Below, piece after piece: positions 1 to 4,524 of a stretch of DNA of 6,391 bases. Both the position numbers and the translations under genes were made by a program. This DNA comes from Actinomycetes bacterium. GTDB taxonomy: Bacteria; Actinomycetota; Acidimicrobiia; Acidimicrobiales; Microtrichaceae. Every line of letters starts with the position of its first letter. Within the stretch, counting starts at the first letter, position 1. Location of the stretch: the NCBI GenBank assembly GCA_023423475.1, contig JAFAFN010000240.1, positions 1 to 6,391 of the forward strand, written 5' to 3'. The notes under the pieces are model-generated. The model had not been told where the DNA came from. It ran no database searches and saw only the letters and a list, made by a program, of their open reading frames with translations.

Positions 1-123
1 ATCGACGGCCCCATGGGCCTGTCGCTCAACATCGACGTGTCCGGCTTCGTCGAGGACGTGCGCCGGGTCGATCCTGCCGCGTCGGTGGCGACGATGGCGC
101 CGTTCCGGCCGTGGCGGGCATGA
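1..123 (+). CDS. 3' end of an unidentified protein (partial)
   Basis: Frame 1 is open from the first base to a TGA at 121-123, giving 40 residues that begin IDGPMGLSLNIDVSG and end FRPWRA. The start lies outside the window. I do not recognise the family: the tail has no motif I can assign, though it is compositionally a normal high-GC coding sequence with G/C in third positions. The stop overlaps the ATG of the TetR-family gene (ATGA at 120-123), so the two are very probably cotranscribed and translationally coupled. The regulator may therefore act on this upstream operon. Confidence is high that it is coding and nil for function. Confidence 0.75.
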   Translation: MDGPMGLSLNIDVSGFVEDVRRVDPAASVATMAPFRPWRA

Positions 124-758
124 GCGACCCGGTCGCGGCGGTCCTGCCGGCCGAGGTCGGCCACGACCGCACCGCACGACGCATCCTCGAACACGCCGCG
201 CAGCTCTTCGGCACCCGTGGCGTGCACGGCACCTCGATGCGGGAGATCGCCACCGAGACCGGGATCCGGGCGCCGAGCATCTACGAGCACTTCGCCTCGA
301 AGGAGGACCTGGTCGCCGAGCTCATGCGCATCGGCCGCGACGTCACGATCGAGACCTACGACGCCGCGCTGCGCGGCGTCCCGGGCGATCCGCTCGAGCG
401 ACTCGACGCCTCGGTCGACGTACTCGTCACGATCCACACGACCCACCCGATGCTGATGCGCATCCTGACCGACGACGTGCACGGCATGTCGCCGGCCGCC
501 ACCGCACCCGCACTGAACCTGCGCCTCGAGATGTCGCTCCGACTCGGCCAGATCCTCGTCGAGGGCGAACAGCAGGGCCTGCTGTCGTTCCCGAACCTGG
601 TCAGCACCGTGGCCGCCGTGCACGGGCTCTTCATCCGGATCCCGTACTGGTTCACCCCCGGCGACGACTACGGCGTCGCCGAGCTGTGCGACGACTACCG
701 CGAGCTGGTCCGCTCGATGCTCCGGGTCGGCTCCGTCCGCCTAGACGGCAGCACCTGA
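120..758 (+). CDS. TetR/AcrR-family transcriptional regulator
   Basis: This is a 212-residue protein with typical TetR length and layout. The N-terminal DNA-binding domain covers about residues 17-65, with helix-turn-helix 38-58 (TSMREIATETGIRAPSIYEHF) followed by the usual FASKEDL. The C-terminal part is helical and would form the ligand-binding and dimerisation domain. I chose the ATG at 120 because it overlaps the upstream stop as ATGA; an in-frame GTG at 111 would add only three residues. Members of this family are dimeric repressors that release DNA on binding small hydrophobic ligands or acyl-CoAs; the ligand here cannot be read from sequence. The last 64 bp overlap the convergent clpP-like gene. 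A candidate target is the palindrome at 3213-3228 before the alcohol dehydrogenase, or the operon it sits in, but neither link is demonstrated. Confidence 0.92.
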   Translation: MSDPVAAVLPAEVGHDRTARRILEHAAQLFGTRGVHGTSMREIATETGIRAPSIYEHFASKEDLVAELMRIGRDVTIETYDAALRGVPGDPLERLDASVDVLVTIHTTHPMLMRILTDDVHGMSPAATAPALNLRLEMSLRLGQILVEGEQQGLLSFPNLVSTVAAVHGLFIRIPYWFTPGDDYGVAELCDDYRELVRSMLRVGSVRLDGST

Positions 759-1315
759 TCGATCACGCCGTAGTCGACCGCCGCATCACCCCTCAGGATG
801 AAGTCACGGTCGAGGTCCGCAGTGATCCGCTCGGTGCTCTGGCCCGTCGCGTCGACGAGGATCTCGACCATCCGCTCGCGCATCTCGACCATCTCGCGCA
901 CCTGGATCTCGATGTCGACGGACTGGCCCTGCGCGCCGCCGTGGGGTTGGTGCAACAGGACCCTGGCGTTGGGCAGCGCGTAGCGGTGGCCGGGCTCCCC
1001 CGCCGCGAGGAGCACGGCAGCGGCCGACGCCGCCTGCCCGATGCAGATCGTCGAGACCGGCGCCGCGATGTGGACCATGGTGTCGACGATGGCGAAGAAG
1101 CCGGTCATCTCGCCGCCGGGTGAGTTGATGTAGAGGCTGATCGGACGATCGGGGTGCTCGGCATCGAGGTGCAGCAGCTGTCCGACCACGAGGTTCGCGA
1201 CCTGTTCGTCGATCGCCGTGCCGAGGAACACGATCCGGTCGTTGAGCAGCCGGGAGTACAGGTCGTAGGCGCGTTCGCCGCTGGGACCGGACATCAGGAC
1301 GGTGGGGACGAGCAC
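695..1315 (-). CDS. clpP: ATP-dependent Clp protease proteolytic subunit (ClpP family)
   Basis: This is a 206-residue ClpP serine peptidase, the proteolytic barrel subunit that works with a ClpX- or ClpC-type unfoldase in the cytoplasm. The start is GTG at 1313-1315, preceded by a strong Shine-Dalgarno (GAGGAGGT, read from 1326 to 1319). A GTG at 1339 in the same frame would put the SD inside the gene. With this start the protein opens MLVPTVL, lining up with mature E. coli ClpP (ALVPMV), so there is no propeptide. The catalytic residues fall at Ser97 (GQAAS), His122 (LHQP) and Asp171 (DLDRD), the classic numbering. The oxyanion-strand motif INSPGGE is present. A C-terminal tail of about 15 residues (SRRTEPTRSIERTSSR) extends past the usual end and overlaps the TetR gene. 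No clpX or second clpP is next to it, so it looks like an accessory paralogue; the symbol denotes the family, not orthology to the essential clpP1/clpP2 pair. Confidence 0.93.
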   Translation of the reverse strand: MLVPTVLMSGPSGERAYDLYSRLLNDRIVFLGTAIDEQVANLVVGQLLHLDAEHPDRPISLYINSPGGEMTGFFAIVDTMVHIAAPVSTICIGQAASAAAVLLAAGEPGHRYALPNARVLLHQPHGGAQGQSVDIEIQVREMVEMRERMVEILVDATGQSTERITADLDRDFILRGDAAVDYGVIDQVLPSRRTEPTRSIERTSSR

Positions 1316-1328
1316 GGGACCTCCTCGG

Positions 1329-1358
1329 ATCAGGTGCAACCGATTGGTTGCGCCTGAT
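1329..1358. promoter_or_regulatory. Operator-like inverted repeat 1 (GCAACC-GATT-GGTTGC)
   Basis: The arms ATCAGGTGCAACC (1329-1341) and GGTTGCGCCTGAT (1346-1358) flank a GATT spacer and pair at 12 of 13 positions. This is a good dyad for a homodimeric winged-helix repressor. It lies between the clpP -10 and start codon, at the predicted clpP transcription start. Its core is repeated at 1384-1401 in the same register. The closest candidate binder is the ArsR-type protein encoded at 1851-2201. Confidence 0.7.
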
Positions 1359-1359
1359 C

Positions 1360-1388
1360 AACATAGGGGTGGCGGTGCGGAAGCGCAA
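1360..1388 (-). promoter_or_regulatory. Predicted promoter of the clpP-like gene
   Basis: Read on the minus strand, TTGCGC (1388-1383) as -35 and TATGTT (1365-1360) as -10 are separated by exactly 17 nt. Transcription would start near 1353, leaving about 38 nt of leader that carries the strong SD. The -35 lies inside operator-like repeat 2, and the start point lies inside repeat 1. This is a prediction from consensus only; the -35 matches only its TTG half well. Confidence 0.5.
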
Positions 1389-1401
1389 CCGATACGTTGC
1401 G
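1384..1401. promoter_or_regulatory. Operator-like inverted repeat 2 (CGCAAC-N6-GTTGCG)
   Basis: CGCAAC (1384-1389) and GTTGCG (1396-1401) are perfect 6-bp arms around CGATAC. The 11-bp string GCAACCGATNN followed by GTTGCG is shared with repeat 1, and the dyad centres are 49 bp apart. It overlaps the predicted -10 hexamer of the SRPBCC gene (TACGTT, 1393-1398) and the -35 of clpP. A protein bound here could block both divergent promoters. Confidence 0.7.
1393..1398 (+). promoter_or_regulatory. -10-like hexamer, SRPBCC-arsR operon (leaderless)
   Basis: TACGTT fits the actinobacterial TANNNT -10 pattern and ends 6 nt before the ATG at 1405. Transcription would therefore start at or next to the start codon. 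This fits the lack of any purine-rich SD before that ATG. No convincing -35 is visible. Confidence 0.45.
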
Positions 1402-1404
1402 GAT

Positions 1405-1854
1405 ATGCAGGTCGAACGATCCACGTCCCTTCCCGCTCCCGAACACGCGGTGCGCGACGCACTGCTCGACCCGGAGCTCCTGAGCGCGTGGCTCGGCGAG
1501 TGGACGCCGGACACCGACGGCGCCGCGTCCGTGCTGACCGACGACGGGGTACGCCGCCGGGTCAGCGGCCACCGGGTCGACGACGACGGCAACGTGCGGT
1601 GGACCTGGTGGGCCGAGGACGGATCGACCGCACCGAGCGAGGTCGTCGTCGAGCTGAGCCACCAGGTCGATGCCACCCGGCTGGTCGTGCGTGAGACCTC
1701 GCTGACGGCCAGCCCCTCCCAGCCAGTCAGCTCCGACCACTCCGAGCGGAGCGCCGGCGCCAGCTGCTTCGCCGGCTCCGGGTCCCGCTGGACCGCGTGC
1801 CTGCTCGCGCTCGGCGCGGTGCTCGAGCAGCGCCGTTCGCTCGTGACGGTGTGA
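1405..1854 (+). CDS. SRPBCC / AHSA1-like domain protein
   Basis: This is a 149-residue single-domain protein. The N-terminus (VERSTSLPAPEHAVRDALLDPELLSAWLGEW, residues 3-33) and the strand-rich centre (GNVRWTWW, then SEVVVELSHQVDATRLVVRET at about 78-98) match the AHSA1-like group of the SRPBCC (START/Bet v1) superfamily. These proteins have a helix-grip fold with a deep hydrophobic pocket. Such stand-alone members are commonly paired with ArsR-type regulators; their ligand or role is mostly unknown, and an Hsp90-ATPase activator function should not be assumed. The segment at 101-128 (TASPSQPVSS onward) is unusually polar and low in predicted structure for the family. I chose ATG 1405 because the open frame upstream runs through the operators and promoter. 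Its stop overlaps the GTG of the next gene. Confidence 0.8.
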   Translation: MQVERSTSLPAPEHAVRDALLDPELLSAWLGEWTPDTDGAASVLTDDGVRRRVSGHRVDDDGNVRWTWWAEDGSTAPSEVVVELSHQVDATRLVVRETSLTASPSQPVSSDHSERSAGASCFAGSGSRWTACLLALGAVLEQRRSLVTV

Positions 1855-2201
1855 GCGCTCCCCCACCCTCGGCGACCGACCTGGTCTTCACCGCGCTCGG
1901 CGACCCGACACGTCGTGAGCTCCTGCGCGCCGTGGCCGATCTCGGCCCGACGACCGCCACCCGCCTCGCGTTGGACCGCTCGATCTCACGCCAGGCGGTG
2001 GCCAAGCACCTCGGCGTGCTGGACCGCGCCGGTCTGGTCGTCGCGGAACGAGCAGGGCGCGAGACGCAGTACCGGGCCGACACCCGGGCGCTCGACCACG
2101 CCAGCGAGTGGATCCGCGTCACCGGCGACGCCTGGGACCGCCGACTCGGGCGCCTCGGCGAGGTGCTCGGGGACGGGGTCTACGATCGACCTCATGGCTG
2201 A
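1851..2201 (+). CDS. ArsR-type winged-helix transcriptional regulator
   Basis: This is a 116-residue protein with the ArsR/SmtB-like winged helix: ALGDPTRRELLRAV (residues 15-28), a DNA-recognition helix in SISRQAVAKHLGVLDRAGLV (44-63) and a wing ending in GRETQYRAD (69-77). It contains no cysteine and no metal-binding motif, so it belongs to the non-metal branch typically found with SRPBCC proteins. The start is GTG at 1851, overlapping the upstream TGA as GTGA; the frame is open further back but only within the SRPBCC gene. It is probably a dimeric autorepressor binding the twin inverted repeats at 1329-1401. That would also place the divergent clpP under its control; this is inferred from proximity and dyad symmetry. 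The gene order, SRPBCC before arsR, is the reverse of the arrangement I would expect most often. Confidence 0.9.
   Translation: MSAPPPSATDLVFTALGDPTRRELLRAVADLGPTTATRLALDRSISRQAVAKHLGVLDRAGLVVAERAGRETQYRADTRALDHASEWIRVTGDAWDRRLGRLGEVLGDGVYDRPHG
2181..2186 (+). promoter_or_regulatory. -10-like hexamer inside arsR, before the pyrE-like gene
   Basis: TACGAT fits TANNNT and ends 7 nt before the ATG at 2194. The spacing would give a leaderless transcript starting at that ATG. It may provide arsR-independent expression of the phosphoribosyltransferase. It lies within coding sequence, so chance occurrence is possible. Confidence 0.35.
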
Positions 2202-2772
2202 CTCCGCATCCGACCGCGCCCGTCTGCTCGAGGTCGTGAAGGACCGGGCGCTCATCCAGTTCGACGAGCCGCGTGAGCTGTCCTCCGGCGAGCTGAGCCG
2301 GGACTTCATCGACGCGAAGCGCGGCCTCTCGCGGGGCACCGATCTGGCCCTGGCCTGCAGCGTCATCGCCGCCCAGGTCGCGGCGGCGGGCATCGAATGG
2401 GACGCGGTCGGGGGCCTCACGCTGGGCGCGGACCAGTTCGCCCACGGCATCGTCGCCCACCTCGGCGACGACCACGAGTGGTTCGTGGTGCGCAAGCAGC
2501 CCAAGGGACGTGGCACCAACCAGCTCGTCGAAGGTGCAGCGCTCGGCCCCGGCACCAGGGTCCTGCTCGTCGACGACATCGTCACCACCGGCGGTTCCGC
2601 CCAGCAGGCGCACCAGAAGGTGGTCGACACCGGCGCCACCGTCGTCGCGGCGGTCACCCTCGTCGATCGCAGCGACATCGCCGCCGACTACTTCGAGGCG
2701 CACGACGTCGCCTACCTGCCGGTGTTCACCTACCGGGACCTGGGCATCGTGCCCGTCGGCGTCACCGCATGA
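2194..2772 (+). CDS. pyrE: Orotate phosphoribosyltransferase-like enzyme (type I PRTase)
   Basis: This is a 192-residue type I phosphoribosyltransferase. The PRPP-binding signature is VLLVDDIVTTGGSA (residues 123-136). An OPRT-like N-terminal motif, ELSSGELSRDFIDAKRG (28-44), resembles the SSG-x-x-S-x-x-x-x-D-x-K segment that contacts orotate and PRPP. The flexible catalytic loop RKQPKGRGT (100-108) corresponds to E. coli R99, K100 and K103. The reaction would be orotate + PRPP to OMP + pyrophosphate in pyrimidine biosynthesis, in the cytoplasm as a dimer. One oddity is that the loop position of E. coli His105 is Arg106 here, so another base as substrate cannot be excluded. The ATG at 2194 overlaps the arsR stop by 8 bp, and the gene's stop overlaps the next ATG by 4 bp. 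Other pyr genes are not in the window. Confidence 0.82.
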   Translation: MADSASDRARLLEVVKDRALIQFDEPRELSSGELSRDFIDAKRGLSRGTDLALACSVIAAQVAAAGIEWDAVGGLTLGADQFAHGIVAHLGDDHEWFVVRKQPKGRGTNQLVEGAALGPGTRVLLVDDIVTTGGSAQQAHQKVVDTGATVVAAVTLVDRSDIAADYFEAHDVAYLPVFTYRDLGIVPVGVTA

Positions 2773-3209
2773 CCGCGGCCCCCGGCGCGGGGGATGACGA
2801 CCTCGCCCGGCTGCTGCAGGACATGGACCCGCTGCTCGACCCGGAGACCTTCGTGGTGGTCACCGCCCCGCCCGGCACCGACCTCTCGACGCTGCGTCCC
2901 TTCGCCGTGATCGCCGAGACCGAGGGCCCGACCGCGATCGTGACGAGCGGACGACTGGCCGAGGCGCTCACCCTGGGCTGCACCCCGGCGGACCCTCCGC
3001 CGATGGCGAGGATCACGCTGCAGGTGCACTCGTCGCTGCTCGCGGTCGGTCTGACCGCCGCGGTCGCCGCCGCGCTCGCCGCGGTCGACATCAGCTGCAA
3101 CGTGATCGCCGGGTACTTCCACGACCACCTGCTCGTGCCCGTCGAACGGGCGGCGGATGCGCTCGACGTGCTGCGCTCGTTGCAGGCCGGTCCCGACGGA
3201 CCCGGGTGA
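2769..3209 (+). CDS. Small ACT-domain protein (COG3602-like)
   Basis: This is a 146-residue protein with two ACT-like halves. The first, about residues 12-75, contains LLQDMDPLLDPETFVVVTAP and PFAVIAETEGPTAIVT. The second, about 80-140, contains ARITLQVHSSLLAVGLTAAV and the highly characteristic ISCNVIAGYFHDHLLVP. This pattern matches the uncharacterised ACT-domain family I know as COG3602/DUF2241, whose members are about 130-150 residues. ACT domains usually bind amino acids or other small ligands, but the role of this family is not established. The ATG at 2769 overlaps the pyrE-like stop as ATGA, which fixes the start and implies translational coupling. It is the last gene of the four-gene unit; no terminator hairpin follows before the palindrome at 3213. 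Confidence 0.85.
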   Translation: MTAAPGAGDDDLARLLQDMDPLLDPETFVVVTAPPGTDLSTLRPFAVIAETEGPTAIVTSGRLAEALTLGCTPADPPPMARITLQVHSSLLAVGLTAAVAAALAAVDISCNVIAGYFHDHLLVPVERAADALDVLRSLQAGPDGPG

Positions 3210-3212
3210 TTT

Positions 3213-3228
3213 CGAGAACACGTTCTCG
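3213..3228. promoter_or_regulatory. Palindromic operator CGAGAAC-N2-GTTCTCG upstream of the dehydrogenase
   Basis: A perfect 7-bp dyad around AC lies 3 bp after the ACT-protein stop and 62 bp before the dehydrogenase ATG. The core AGAAC-N2-GTTCT resembles sites of TetR-family lipid/steroid regulators such as KstR (TNNAACNNGTTNNA), although the outer T/A pair is G/C here. It covers the -35 position of the predicted promoter, as expected for a repressor site. The binder is unknown; the TetR protein at 120-758 is one candidate. Confidence 0.65.
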
Positions 3229-3235
3229 TTGTCCC

Positions 3236-3241
3236 TATCCT
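3236..3241 (+). promoter_or_regulatory. -10-like hexamer of the alcohol dehydrogenase gene
   Basis: TATCCT matches TANNNT. Transcription would begin near 3248, giving a leader of about 43 nt with a purine-rich SD (AGGGGGA, 3280-3286) before the ATG. The -35 region (about 3213-3218) is poor and lies within the palindrome. Confidence 0.4.
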
Positions 3242-3290
3242 GCAGGGGTCGAGGCGGCCGACCGGCCACCCGCCCGAGCAGGGGGAACAC

Positions 3291-4400
3291 ATGAAGACCG
3301 AAGCAGCCATCCTCTGGGAGCCAGGCGGCGAGTGGAGCGTCGAGGAGATCGAGCTCGATCCGCCCAAGGCCGGCGAGGTGCTCGTCGAGATGGTGGCCTC
3401 GGGCATGTGCCACTCCGACGACCACGCCCGCACCGGTGACCTGCCCGCCATCACCCCGCTGATCGGTGGCCACGAGGGCGCCGGCATCGTGATGGAGGTC
3501 GGCGAGGGCGTCACCTCGGTCGCCCCGGGTGACCACGTCGTGTTCAGCTTCGTGCCGGCGTGCGGTCGCTGCCCGTCGTGTGCGGACGGCCACTCGAACC
3601 TGTGCGACAACGGCGCCGCGCTGCTCGTCGGCGCGCAGCTCGACGGCACCAGCCGCCACCACGCCAAGGGCCAGGACATCTGGACCATGGTCTGCCTCGG
3701 CACCTTCGGTCGCCACACGGTCGTCAACGAGATGTCGTGCGTGAAGATCGAGGACGACATCCCCCTCGAGCTCGCCTGCCTGGTCGGCTGCGGCGTCACC
3801 ACCGGCTGGGGTTCGTCGGTCTACGCCGCCGAGGTGCGCCCCGGCGACAACGTCGCCGTCATCGGCGTCGGTGGCATCGGTGCCGCTGCGGTGCAGGGCG
3901 CCCGACTGGCCGGTGCGCGCAACATCATCGCCATCGACCCGGTCGAGTTCAAGCGTGAGCAGGCCCTGAAGTTCGGCGCCACCCACACCGCGAACAGCAT
4001 CGGCGAGGCCCACGAGCTGATCAACGAGATCACCTGGGGCCGGATGTGCGACAAGGTCATCTGCTGCGTCGGCGTCGGCGACGGTGAGCAGGTCTCGTCG
4101 ATCATGATGCTCGCCGCCAAGCGTGGCCGCGTCGTGGTGACGAACATCCACCCGGCATCCGAGGGTTCGATCAACATCTCGCTCTGCGACCTGACGCTGA
4201 TGGAGAAGCAGCTCGTCGGCACGATCTTCGGCTCGGCGAACCCGCAGTCCGACATCCCGCGTCTGATGCACCTGTACCGCAACGGTCAGCTCGACCTGGC
4301 CGGCATGGTCACCCGTGAGTACGCCCTCGAGGACATCAACGAGGGCTTCAAGGACATGCTGGCCGGCAACAACATCCGCGGGGTCATCCGCTACAAGTGA
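3291..4400 (+). CDS. Zn-dependent, NDMA-type alcohol dehydrogenase (MDR superfamily)
   Basis: This is a 369-residue medium-chain dehydrogenase/reductase that oxidises an alcohol to an aldehyde. The catalytic zinc ligands are visible as Cys40 (GMCHSD), His61-Glu62 (GGHEGAG) and Cys167 (VGCGV). The structural zinc site is Cys91, Cys94, Cys97 and Cys105 (CGRCPSCADGHSNLC). The Rossmann motif GVGGIG spans 192-197, and Asp216 at the end of the next strand points to NAD rather than NADP. Overall it resembles the mycobacterial AdhD / Rxyl_3153 group, which I know as NDMA-dependent dehydrogenases with tightly bound NAD(H) (often linked to mycofactocin); that mode of cofactor recycling is family knowledge, not visible here. 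The length is full. The ATG at 3291 has SD AGGGGGA 4-5 nt upstream. It appears monocistronic, with its own palindrome-covered promoter and a downstream hairpin. The substrate cannot be assigned. Confidence 0.93.
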   Translation: MKTEAAILWEPGGEWSVEEIELDPPKAGEVLVEMVASGMCHSDDHARTGDLPAITPLIGGHEGAGIVMEVGEGVTSVAPGDHVVFSFVPACGRCPSCADGHSNLCDNGAALLVGAQLDGTSRHHAKGQDIWTMVCLGTFGRHTVVNEMSCVKIEDDIPLELACLVGCGVTTGWGSSVYAAEVRPGDNVAVIGVGGIGAAAVQGARLAGARNIIAIDPVEFKREQALKFGATHTANSIGEAHELINEITWGRMCDKVICCVGVGDGEQVSSIMMLAAKRGRVVVTNIHPASEGSINISLCDLTLMEKQLVGTIFGSANPQSDIPRLMHLYRNGQLDLAGMVTREYALEDINEGFKDMLAGNNIRGVIRYK

Positions 4401-4467
4401 GCTGCCGGGTGGCGCGAGGTCGAGTCGCCGCCCGCCCGCTCATGGACGAACGCACCTCGAGTGCCGT

Positions 4468-4502
4468 CACGGGTTCCTGCAGCACCCCTGCAGGAACCCG
4501 TG
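4468..4502 (+). terminator. Perfect 15-bp stem hairpin downstream of the dehydrogenase
   Basis: CACGGGTTCCTGCAG (4468-4482) and its exact complement (4488-4502) enclose a 5-nt CACCC loop, 67 bp after the dehydrogenase stop. There is no T-run after the stem, so it would be a U-less actinobacterial-type terminator for the dehydrogenase transcript. It also overlaps the expected -35 area of the hydrolase promoter, so a regulator site or mRNA-stabilising stem is possible. The rest of 4401-4524 contains nothing else I can identify apart from the -10-like hexamer listed separately. Confidence 0.65.
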
Positions 4503-4511
4503 TCGCGTCCC

Positions 4512-4517
4512 TAGAGT
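4512..4517 (+). promoter_or_regulatory. -10-like hexamer of the hydrolase gene (leaderless)
   Basis: TAGAGT fits TANNNT and ends 7 nt before the ATG at 4525. The start point would coincide with the start codon. The intervening GGAG is too close and too weak to be decisive as an SD. Confidence 0.45.
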
Positions 4518-4524
4518 GGAGCCC

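Noticed and set aside
111..758. GTG at 111 as the TetR start
   Set aside because: Possible, but it gives a longer overlap with the upstream gene and no better SD than the ATG at 120, which overlaps the stop as ATGA.
756..765. TGATCGATCA palindrome at the TetR stop codon
   Set aside because: A 10-bp palindrome across a stop codon in GATC-rich sequence is likely chance. It has no partner copy and no promoter nearby.
1316..1339. Eight-residue upstream extension of ClpP from a GTG at 1339
   Set aside because: It would place the strong GAGGAGGT site inside the coding sequence and begin within operator repeat 1. The start at 1315 aligns with mature ClpP.
1348..1404. Upstream extension of the SRPBCC protein from a TTG at 1348
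   Set aside because: The added residues run through both promoters and repeat 2 and do not resemble the family; the ATG at 1405 begins exactly at the conserved N-terminus.
1797..1850. Earlier start for the ArsR protein within the SRPBCC gene
   Set aside because: The extra residues (MPARARRGARAAPFARDG) are arginine-rich shadow sequence; the GTG at 1851 forms the usual 4-bp GTGA overlap.
2730..4271. 513-codon open frame on the minus strand opposite the ACT protein and the dehydrogenase
   Set aside because: It has no family motif, biased composition and full overlap with two well-supported genes; it is an antisense shadow.
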